Assembly: GCA_910589085.1 (NCBI GenBank)
Contig: CAJUSG010000057.1
Location: forward strand, 1 to 15,519
Direction: 5' to 3'
DNA: 15,519 bases
Origin: an uncultured Oscillospiraceae bacterium
Lineage (GTDB): Bacteria > Bacillota > Clostridia > Oscillospirales > Oscillospiraceae
In this document: positions 5,181-10,844 of the stretch, piece by piece
Numbering within the stretch: the stretch's first letter is position 1
How the letters are laid out: each line of letters starts with the position of its first letter
Notes under the pieces: model-generated
What the model saw: only the letters and a program-made list of their open reading frames with translations
What the model was told of the DNA's origin: nothing
The model's database searches: none
Made by a program: the position numbers and the translations under genes

Positions 5181-6479
5181 ATGGATTCAATCTGGACAAG
5201 GACGGCTCAGCTGCCCCGGTTTGAGCCGCTGAGGTCGGACCTGCGGACCGATGTGCTGGTGATCGGCGGCGGGATGGCCGGGCTGCTGTGCGCCTGGAGG
5301 CTGCGCCAGGCCGGGGTGGACTGCGTTCTGGTGGAGGCAGACCGGCTGTGCGGCGGAACCACCAAAAATACCACGGCCAAGCTCACCGTGCAGCACGGGC
5401 TGATCTATCACAGGCTGCTGAAGGAGCTGGGGCTGGCGAGGACAAAGCTCTATCTGCACGCCAACCTGGCGGCGCTGGAGGAGTACCGCAGGCTGTGCCG
5501 GACCATAGACTGTGATTTTCAGGAGAAGGATTCCTTTGTCTACGCCACCGGAAGCCGGAGAAAGCTGGACCAGGAACTGGAGGCGCTGGAGCGGCTGGGA
5601 TATCCGGCCCAGTTCGTCCCGGAGGTGCCGCTGCCCGTTCCGGCGGCGGGCGCGGTGAGGCTTGAGGGCCAGGCGCAGTTTCACCCCCTGAAATTTGCCG
5701 CTGGCATCGCCGGGGAGCTGCGGATTTTTGAGCACACCAAGGTGCTTGAGCTGCTGCCCGGCCGGGCGGTGACCAGCGGCGGGACCATTTCGGCGGAGCG
5801 GATGATCGTGGCCACCCACTTTCCGCTGCTCAACAAGCACGGGGGCTATTTTTTAAAGCTGTATCAGCACCGCTCCTATGTGCTGGCCCTGGAGAATGCC
5901 CCGGATGTGGGCGGGATGTATGTGGACGAGGCGGAGACAGGGCTGTCCTTCCGGAACTATGGGGACCTGCTCCTGCTGGGCGGCGGCGGACACCGCACCG
6001 GGAAGGGGGGCGGCGGCTGGAAGGAGCTGGAGGCCTTTGCCGCCCGGCACTATCCTAAAGCCCGGGTGGCGGCCCGCTGGGCCGCCCAGGACTGCATGAG
6101 TCTGGACGGCGCGCCCTATGTGGGGCTGTACTCCGGCGGCATCTCCGGGCTGTATGTGGCCTCGGGTTTCAACAAGTGGGGGATGACCTCCTCCATGGCC
6201 GCCGCCATGATTTTGACCGATATGGCGCTGGGCCGGGATCACCCCTGCGCGCCGGCCTTTGACCCCTCCCGGACGGTGCTCCGGCCGCAGCTGGCGGTGA
6301 ACGGATGGGAGTCGGCTCTGGGCCTGCTTACCCCCACCGCCCCCCGCTGCCCCCACATGGGCTGCGCCCTGAAGTACAACCGGCAGGAGCGGTCCTGGGA
6401 CTGCCCCTGCCACGGGTCCCGCTTCGGGGAGGACGGCGCGCTCATCGACAATCCCGCCACCGACGACATGAGACGATGA
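5181..6479 (+). CDS. FAD-dependent oxidoreductase with C-terminal Rieske [2Fe-2S] domain (YhfW-like)
   Basis: Protein of 432 residues. The N-terminus carries a Rossmann dinucleotide fold of the D-amino acid oxidase superfamily: VLVIGGGMAGLL with G29-x-G31-x-x-G34 and the ribose-binding E52. It continues with a family-typical GGTTKNTTAKLTVQHG segment. The C-terminus is a Rieske cluster site with C390-x-H392 and C408-x-x-H411, plus C395 and C410 where Rieske proteins often have a disulfide. B. subtilis YhfW has this architecture; its substrate is unknown. The chain ends about 20 residues after the second cluster motif (DNPATDDMRR), shorter than the usual Rieske tail. The last codons run up to the terminator at 6482. 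Function beyond flavin and Fe-S redox chemistry cannot be inferred, and the preceding exporter genes give no clear clue. Confidence 0.88.
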   Translation: MDSIWTRTAQLPRFEPLRSDLRTDVLVIGGGMAGLLCAWRLRQAGVDCVLVEADRLCGGTTKNTTAKLTVQHGLIYHRLLKELGLARTKLYLHANLAALEEYRRLCRTIDCDFQEKDSFVYATGSRRKLDQELEALERLGYPAQFVPEVPLPVPAAGAVRLEGQAQFHPLKFAAGIAGELRIFEHTKVLELLPGRAVTSGGTISAERMIVATHFPLLNKHGGYFLKLYQHRSYVLALENAPDVGGMYVDEAETGLSFRNYGDLLLLGGGGHRTGKGGGGWKELEAFAARHYPKARVAARWAAQDCMSLDGAPYVGLYSGGISGLYVASGFNKWGMTSSMAAAMILTDMALGRDHPCAPAFDPSRTVLRPQLAVNGWESALGLLTPTAPRCPHMGCALKYNRQERSWDCPCHGSRFGEDGALIDNPATDDMRR

Positions 6480-6481
6480 AA

Positions 6482-6515
6482 AAAGCACATCCTGGACTGC
6501 TCCAGGATGTGCTTT
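6482..6515. terminator. Bidirectional terminator between convergent genes
   Basis: AAAGCACATCCTGGA (6482-6496), CTGC loop, TCCAGGATGTGCTTT (6501-6515): a perfect 15-bp stem. On the minus strand it is followed by six U (the A-run 6479-6484), so it is a strong terminator for the aminotransferase gene ending at 6592. Rightward the tract is TTTCCTTATTT, weaker but usable for the oxidoreductase gene. Confidence 0.88.
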
Positions 6516-6591
6516 CCTTATTTCAGAAAGAGGCGGAAGGAGGGCTTTCTCCCCGTCGATGTGGCAAAGGCCCGGCGGCGATGGCTTGGTC

Positions 6592-7443
6592 TTACACCGC
6601 GGTCTCCCGCTGGAATTTGGCCAGGTAGGCGTCCTGGAGGAGCTTGAGGCGCTGGGGGTCTTTTCCGCCCACGGGGATGCGGTCGATGGACTCCACCTTC
6701 ATGCACAGGGCGCTGGAGCTGGTGACAATGATCTCGTCGGCGTTCATCAGCTCCACCATGGAGAAGGGCTCCTCCAGGGTGGGGATGCCGTTCTCCCGGG
6801 CCAGGGCCAGCAGATGCTTGCGGGTGATGCCGGGCAGGATCAGCTCGTCGGTGGGGGCGGTGCGCAAAACGCCGTCCTTCAGAATGGAGATGTTGCTGTG
6901 GGCGCACTCGGTGACCCGGCTGCCCCGGTGGAGCACCGCCTCGTCACAGCCCGCCTCCAGGGCCCGCTGGTTGGCCAGCACGCTGGGGATCAGGTTCAGG
7001 GTTTTGATGTTGCACAGCTTGAAGCGGTTGTCCTCCAGAGAGATGAGCTTGTAGGGCTTCTCCATGGACTTCATGGTGTGGGGCTTGACAAAGGCCATCA
7101 GGGTGGGCTCCGCCTCGGGGCCGGGGAATACGTGGTTGCGGGGGGCCACCCCCCGGGAGATCTGCCAATACAGGAAGTGGACGGGGGAGTCCTCCGCCGC
7201 GTCGAGGACCTTCTGCAGCTCCGCCTTTACCTGCTCCCGCTCCATCCGGAAGGGAATCTCCAGCAGACGCAGGCTGTTGTACATCCGGTCCAGGTGATCC
7301 TCAATGGCGAAGGGGACGCGGTTGGCCGCGCAGGTGGCCTCGTAGATGCCGTCCCCGAAGTAGAGGGCCCGGTCGTTCATGGGCACCTTCATCTCTTCAA
7401 GAGGGCCGATTTCGCCGTTGTAGTAGCCGACATTTTTCCACAT
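6592..7443 (-). CDS. dat: D-amino acid aminotransferase
   Basis: Class IV (fold type IV) PLP aminotransferase of 283 residues, the usual size. It interconverts D-alanine and D-glutamate with their 2-oxo acids, feeding peptidoglycan precursors. K147 in NIKTLNL is the PLP lysine, E179 in ECAHSN the conserved glutamate near the cofactor nitrogen, and R102-N-H104 in RGVAPRNHVFP the R-x-H substrate-carboxylate motif that marks D-amino acid rather than branched-chain enzymes. The frame is open 22 codons upstream, but the ATG at 7441-7443 is preceded by GGAGGAAAG and begins MWKNVGYYNG as in the family. It lies 28 bp after the PAP2 phosphatase gene and is probably in one transcript with it, ended by the hairpin at 6482-6515. 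A related 4-amino-4-deoxychorismate lyase is less likely given R-x-H. Confidence 0.85.
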   Translation of the reverse strand: MWKNVGYYNGEIGPLEEMKVPMNDRALYFGDGIYEATCAANRVPFAIEDHLDRMYNSLRLLEIPFRMEREQVKAELQKVLDAAEDSPVHFLYWQISRGVAPRNHVFPGPEAEPTLMAFVKPHTMKSMEKPYKLISLEDNRFKLCNIKTLNLIPSVLANQRALEAGCDEAVLHRGSRVTECAHSNISILKDGVLRTAPTDELILPGITRKHLLALARENGIPTLEEPFSMVELMNADEIIVTSSSALCMKVESIDRIPVGGKDPQRLKLLQDAYLAKFQRETAV

Positions 7444-7471
7444 AATGCTTTCCTCCATTTTTATATTTGGT

Positions 7472-8026
7472 TCAATAGACGCGGTTTCTTCTGTCCTCAA
7501 CAATCTCATACGCCCGCCAGGCGGCCCAGGCGCACAGGGCGCCGATGATCGCCCCCGCCAGTACGTCGGAGGGGTAGTGGACCCCCACGTACAGCCGGGA
7601 CAGGCCCATCAAAGCCGCCAGGACCACAGCGGTAATTCTCCCCCACCTCCAGGGCAGGGTCCGCAGCCAGATCATTCCGGCGGCAAAGGCGGCGCAGGTA
7701 TGTCCCGATGGGAAGGAATTTGGATCGTTCTCCTCCACAATGTGGCCCAGCCCCTCCACCACCAGCCAGGGTCTGGGGCGGGATACCAACGGCTTGATGG
7801 TCAGGTTTGTCACCACCATCCCCAGCGCCATGGCGCACAGGGCCAGCGCCCCCGCCTTTCGCGTTTTTCGGAAGCACAGCATCGCCAGCGACAGGGCAAT
7901 CCACATCAATCCCGCGTCGCCCAGCATCGTGTAGGGCGCAAGCACTACGCTGAGTGAGGTGCTTCTCACATATTCCTGAATCCACAGCAGGATACCGCCA
8001 TCCAGCTGGAGCAGGCTGTCCAGCAT
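7472..8026 (-). CDS. PAP2-family membrane phosphatase (undecaprenyl-diphosphatase-like)
   Basis: Membrane protein of 184 residues with about five hydrophobic segments. The three-part PAP2 active site is complete: K78-x6-R85-P86 (KPLVSRPRP), P106-S107-G108-H109, and S143-R144-x5-H150-x3-D154 (SRLYVGVHYPSD). The catalytic histidines face outside in BcrC-like enzymes, which recycle undecaprenyl diphosphate to the monophosphate carrier used for peptidoglycan. Other PAP2 enzymes act on phosphatidate or phosphatidylglycerol phosphate, so the substrate is inferred from size and neighbourhood. The start is the ATG at 8024-8026, with AGGGAGG seven bases before it; the frame is open 21 codons further, but without a ribosome site. 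It is followed after 28 bp by the D-amino acid aminotransferase, another cell-wall precursor enzyme. Confidence 0.88.
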   Translation of the reverse strand: MLDSLLQLDGGILLWIQEYVRSTSLSVVLAPYTMLGDAGLMWIALSLAMLCFRKTRKAGALALCAMALGMVVTNLTIKPLVSRPRPWLVVEGLGHIVEENDPNSFPSGHTCAAFAAGMIWLRTLPWRWGRITAVVLAALMGLSRLYVGVHYPSDVLAGAIIGALCAWAAWRAYEIVEDRRNRVY

Positions 8027-8039
8027 AGAAAAACCTCCC

Positions 8040-8068
8040 TTGACCGCCTTTGCAAAGTATACTATAAT
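8040..8068 (+). promoter_or_regulatory. Promoter of the glycosyltransferase gene
   Basis: -35 TTGACC (8040-8045), 17-nt spacer, consensus -10 TATAAT (8063-8068). Transcription would begin near 8075, giving a leader of about 45 nt. The spacer contains the perfect 10-bp palindrome CTTTGCAAAG (8048-8057), a possible operator. The -10 overlaps that of the leftward promoter. Confidence 0.7.
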
Positions 8069-8094
8069 AATAGAGCTTTTTTGCCGCAAGTCAA
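8067..8094 (-). promoter_or_regulatory. Promoter of the PAP2/aminotransferase unit
   Basis: On the minus strand: -35 TTGACT (8094-8089), 16-nt spacer, -10 TATTAT (8072-8067). Its -10 overlaps the -10 of the rightward promoter by two bases, so two polymerases could not occupy both at once. Confidence 0.6.
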
Positions 8095-8119
8095 CACTTA
8101 TTTTCGGAGGTCCCGTCCC

Positions 8120-9208
8120 TTGAAGGAAATTCTCTGTCTGTCCGGCGAGCCCTGGTCAAACCGGCTCCCTGGCCGCACGCAGCAGCTTGTTTCCAGGCTG
8201 CGGGATGCGCGGATTTTATATTTTTCCCCCGCCAAAAACTGGCGGGACGTCTCTTTTCGAAGGAAGGGGCAGAAGGTCCGGCCCAATGTGACGGCCTACA
8301 CGATGCCCCCCATTCCCTTCCCGATTCCCGAGGCGCGCAGGCTGCTGTTTCAGATGGCCTGGAACCGGGTGGGCCGGTTTGTGCGGGAGACCGCCGAGCG
8401 CAGGCATTTCTCTGAGCCGCTGCTGTGGACCACCAATCCCCGGCAGATCCATCTGCTGGACAAGCTGGACTATGGCGCCCTGGTCTATGACTGCGACCGG
8501 ACCTGGGACGAGCTGCCCCCCGGCTGGGAGGGCAGTCTGGCCCAGGCCGCAGATGTGGTGTTTGCCGCATCTCCGCTGCTGGCCGACCGGCTGTCCCCCT
8601 GCAGCGCCAACATTGCTCTGCTGCCCAACGGGCTGAACCTGCCACTCTTTCAGCCCGAAGCCTCCCGATTTGACCCGATGCCCGGGGTGACCGCCCCCAT
8701 TCTGGGCTGGTCGGGCACCATCCGGGCGTCGCTGGACCTGTCCCCCATCCTCTACGCGGCCCAGGCCCGGCCCGACTGGGGATTTCTGCTGCTGGGGGCT
8801 GTGGAGGAGGGGAACCCCTTCCTGCGTCAGCTGGACAGGCTGTCCAATGTCTACCTGCCGGGCCCCAGGCCGGCCACCGAGGTGCCAGACTGGCTGTACC
8901 GCTGCCAGGTGCTGGTGGACCTGCTGCGGGAGGACCAGCCCTTCGGCGATGTGATCTCCCCCCGGCTGTATGAGTATCTGGCGACCGGAAAGCCGGTGGT
9001 GTCTATGCTGTGGCCCGACCAGGTGGAGCAGTTTGCCGATGTGGTCTACGGCGCCCACGACCAGGAGGAGTTCCTGACCCTGTGCGACCACGCCCTGAGG
9101 GAGGCCCCCGGCCTTGCCCTGCGGCGGCGGGAGCGGGCCGCTGAGGCCTCCTGGCCCCGGCGGGCCGGGGAGGTGGAGCGGATCCTCACCACGGCGGGGC
9201 TGCTGTGA
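8120..9208 (+). CDS. Glycosyltransferase, GT-B fold, family 4-like (TuaH-like)
   Basis: Protein of 362 residues. The N-terminal half has LWTTNPRQIHLLDKL, the acidic DYGALVYDCDRTWDE stretch and ASPLLADRLSP, as in GT1/GT4-type enzymes related to B. subtilis TuaH. The C-terminal nucleotide-sugar half has GWSGTIRASLDL and, near residues 282-295, RLYEYLATGKPVVS, in which E285 matches the conserved glutamate that contacts the sugar nucleotide. No membrane segment is seen, so it is a cytosolic or peripheral enzyme. The start is taken as TTG at 8120-8122 because GGAGG lies nine bases before it (8106-8110); the frame is open to 8081 without a ribosome site, and the promoter begins transcription near 8075. 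Acceptor and sugar are unknown; divergence from the PAP2 gene suggests envelope polysaccharide work. Confidence 0.8.
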   Translation: MKEILCLSGEPWSNRLPGRTQQLVSRLRDARILYFSPAKNWRDVSFRRKGQKVRPNVTAYTMPPIPFPIPEARRLLFQMAWNRVGRFVRETAERRHFSEPLLWTTNPRQIHLLDKLDYGALVYDCDRTWDELPPGWEGSLAQAADVVFAASPLLADRLSPCSANIALLPNGLNLPLFQPEASRFDPMPGVTAPILGWSGTIRASLDLSPILYAAQARPDWGFLLLGAVEEGNPFLRQLDRLSNVYLPGPRPATEVPDWLYRCQVLVDLLREDQPFGDVISPRLYEYLATGKPVVSMLWPDQVEQFADVVYGAHDQEEFLTLCDHALREAPGLALRRRERAAEASWPRRAGEVERILTTAGLL

Positions 9209-9286
9209 ACCGGCCTGCGGAATTGTTGCGGATTCTGTCCGCCTGTCCCGTTTTCTTGTATAAATCTACGAAAATGCTTCTCCCTC

Positions 9287-9315
9287 TTGCAAAATCTGCG
9301 GGCTTCCTATAAAAT
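9287..9315 (+). promoter_or_regulatory. Promoter of the purine operon
   Basis: -35 TTGCAA (9287-9292), 17-nt spacer, -10 TAAAAT (9310-9315). Transcription would start near 9322, leaving a leader of about 160 nt before purE. The -35 hexamer is the same as in the trmD and tRNA-Leu promoters. The 78 bp between the glycosyltransferase stop and this box hold only a weak 5-bp hairpin and no gene. Confidence 0.6.
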
Positions 9316-9347
9316 GGGAGTGAAACTGGCAGAAAGAGGTCTTTGCT

Positions 9348-9416
9348 ATGCTTTGTTTTGCCCGCTACCGCGTACACGGCTGCCACGGCCCCAATCTGTC
9401 CAAAATTCCCCGTTAA
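9348..9416 (+). CDS. Possible leader peptide of the purine operon (22 codons)
   Basis: Small ORF beginning MLCFARYRVH and ending KIPR, with AGAGG eight bases before its ATG. It lies wholly between the purE promoter and the terminator-like hairpin at 9430-9467, where a translated leader would sit in an attenuation system. It has no run of a single regulatory amino acid, though Arg, His, Cys and Gly are frequent. It could equally be a chance ORF. No relative is recognised. Confidence 0.3.
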   Translation: MLCFARYRVHGCHGPNLSKIPR

Positions 9417-9429
9417 CCGTCTATCTATA

Positions 9430-9467
9430 CAGGCTGTCTGTGCCCGCAGATGGCCTGAAACTTTTTT
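9430..9467 (+). terminator. Terminator-like hairpin in the purE leader (possible attenuator)
   Basis: CAGGCTGTCTG (9430-9440), loop TGCCCG, CAGATGGCCTG (9447-9457): an 11-bp stem with two central G-U pairs, then AAAC and six T (9462-9467). The T-run is four bases from the stem, so it is slightly off the ideal. It ends 15 nt before the purE ATG, with the ribosome site AAAGGAG directly after it, consistent with premature termination control. Confidence 0.5.
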
Positions 9468-9482
9468 CAAAGGAGTGTTTTT

Positions 9483-9977
9483 ATGAAAAAGGTCGCCGTC
9501 ATTATGGGCTCCGACAGCGATTGGCCCGTGGTCAAGGGGTGCTGCGGACAGCTGGATGAGCTTGGGATCCCCTACGAGGCGCACATACTCTCGGCCCACC
9601 GCACCCCCGCCGCCGCCGCGGAGTTCGCCCGGAGCGCCCGGGCCAGCGGCTTCGGCGTGCTCATCTGCGCGGCCGGCATGGCCGCCCATCTGGCCGGCGC
9701 CTTCGCCGGCAATTCCACCCTGCCCGTTATCGGCATCCCCATGAAGGGGGGGGCCATGGACGGGCTGGACGCCCTGCTGGCCACCGTTCAGATGCCCAGC
9801 GGCATCCCTGTGGCCACCGTGGCCATCAACGGGGCCAAAAACGCCGCCGTTCTGGCCGCCCAGATTCTGGCCGTCTCCGACGACGCGCTGGCCGCAAGGC
9901 TGGATGAGGCCCGGGAGAGGATGGCCGAACAGATCGCCGAGAAGGAGGCTAAGCTCCAATCGGAGCTGAAGGCATGA
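9483..9977 (+). CDS. purE: 5-(carboxyamino)imidazole ribonucleotide mutase
   Basis: Protein of 164 residues, normal for class I PurE. It rearranges N5-CAIR to CAIR in de novo purine synthesis; class I enzymes normally need PurK to make N5-CAIR. Features: VIMGSDSDWPV (6-16), the catalytic H39 in SAHRTP (37-42, equivalent to E. coli H45), AAHLAG in the substrate loop, and VQMPSGIPVATVAI near residues 101-114. SAHRTP and AAHL point to class I rather than the class II CAIR-forming enzyme (SAHKT, NALSG). The loop reads CAAGMAAHLAG where class I usually has AGAGGAAHLPG, a modest change. AAAGGAG precedes the ATG. It is the first full gene of the operon; purK is not in the window. Confidence 0.93.
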   Translation: MKKVAVIMGSDSDWPVVKGCCGQLDELGIPYEAHILSAHRTPAAAAEFARSARASGFGVLICAAGMAAHLAGAFAGNSTLPVIGIPMKGGAMDGLDALLATVQMPSGIPVATVAINGAKNAAVLAAQILAVSDDALAARLDEARERMAEQIAEKEAKLQSELKA

Positions 9978-9992
9978 GAGAGGCACGCCAGT

Positions 9993-10088
9993 ATGTCTGA
10001 AATAATGTCCAGGGAGGAGCTTGTCGATCTGAAGGACCGGGAACCCGCCGTTGATGAAATTGCCGGTATGGCGATGAAGGGCATCTGA
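9993..10088 (+). CDS. Tiny ORF between purE and purC (31 codons)
   Basis: ORF of 31 residues beginning MSEIMSREEL and ending AMKGI, rich in Glu, Asp and Lys. It fills most of the otherwise empty 144 bp between purE and purC, is in the operon direction, and has GAGAGG nine bases before its ATG. Other gaps in this operon, apart from the one holding the palindrome, are 12 nt or less, so this space is unusual. It may be a small acidic protein, a relic of a lost gene, or chance. No family is recognised. Confidence 0.3.
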   Translation: MSEIMSREELVDLKDREPAVDEIAGMAMKGI

Positions 10089-10121
10089 AGAACAAATTAC
10101 TGTATGAAAGGTTGATTTAAT

Positions 10122-10832
10122 ATGGAAAAAAAAGAACAGCTCTACGAGGGCAAGGCCAAGAAGGTATTTTCCACCGAGGACCCCGATAAGGTCATCGTCT
10201 CCTACAAGGACGACGCCACCGCCTTTGACGGCCTGAAGAAGGGCACCATCACCGGCAAGGGGGCCATTAACAACCAGATGACCAACTTTCTTATGCAGCA
10301 GCTGGAGAAGGCCGGCGTGCCCACCCACTTTGTGGAGGAGCTGAGCGAGCGGGAGACGGTAGTAAAAAAGGTGACCATTGTCCCGCTGGAGGTCATTATC
10401 CGCAATATCTCCGCCGGCTCCTTCGCCAAGCGGTACGGCGTGGAGGAGGGCATTGTCTTTGACGCCCCCACCATTGAGTTCTCCTACAAGGACGACGACC
10501 TCCACGATCCCCTGATTAACGATTACCATGCCGTGGCCCTCAAGCTGGCCTCCTGGGAGGAGATCGAGCTGATTAAGCGGTACGCCTTCCAGGTCAACGA
10601 TTTTCTGAAAAAGACCCTGCTGGAGTGCGGCGTCACCCTGGTGGACTTCAAGCTGGAGTTCGGCAAGACCTCTGACGGGACCATCGTGCTGGCCGATGAG
10701 ATTTCCCCCGATACCTGCCGCTTCTGGGACTCCAAGACCGGGGAGAAGCTGGACAAGGACCGCTTCCGCCGGGACCTGGGCAATGTGGAGGGCGCTTATC
10801 AGGAGATGAGCAAGCGCCTGATGGGCAAATAA
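10122..10832 (+). CDS. purC: Phosphoribosylaminoimidazole-succinocarboxamide (SAICAR) synthase
   Basis: Protein of 236 residues, the standard bacterial PurC size. It joins aspartate to CAIR using ATP to form SAICAR. Recognisable blocks are LYEGKAKKVF (7-16) for ATP binding, DDATAFDGLKKG, VVKKVTIVPLEVIIRN with the SAGSFAKRYG loop, and the signature LVDFKLEFG followed by LADEISPDTCRFWD. All match active PurC. GAAAGG precedes the ATG with a slightly long spacer. It follows purE, the preceding enzyme of the pathway, and is 12 nt upstream of the purF-like gene. Confidence 0.97.
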   Translation: MEKKEQLYEGKAKKVFSTEDPDKVIVSYKDDATAFDGLKKGTITGKGAINNQMTNFLMQQLEKAGVPTHFVEELSERETVVKKVTIVPLEVIIRNISAGSFAKRYGVEEGIVFDAPTIEFSYKDDDLHDPLINDYHAVALKLASWEEIELIKRYAFQVNDFLKKTLLECGVTLVDFKLEFGKTSDGTIVLADEISPDTCRFWDSKTGEKLDKDRFRRDLGNVEGAYQEMSKRLMGK

Positions 10833-10844
10833 GGGGGAACATCA

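Noticed and set aside
9228..9242. Terminator for the glycosyltransferase gene (GCGGA/TCCGC hairpin)
   Set aside because: Only a 5-bp stem with a distant, broken T-tract; too weak to call.
9316..9482. Purine, PRPP or ZTP riboswitch before purE
   Set aside because: None of the conserved cores of these classes could be read in the leader; only a small ORF and terminator-like hairpin were seen. A covariance-model search would be decisive.
9186..10529. Leftward 447-codon frame over the glycosyltransferase end, purE and purC
   Set aside because: Gly/Leu/Val-rich antisense shadow covering promoter, leader and two conserved genes; no motif seen.
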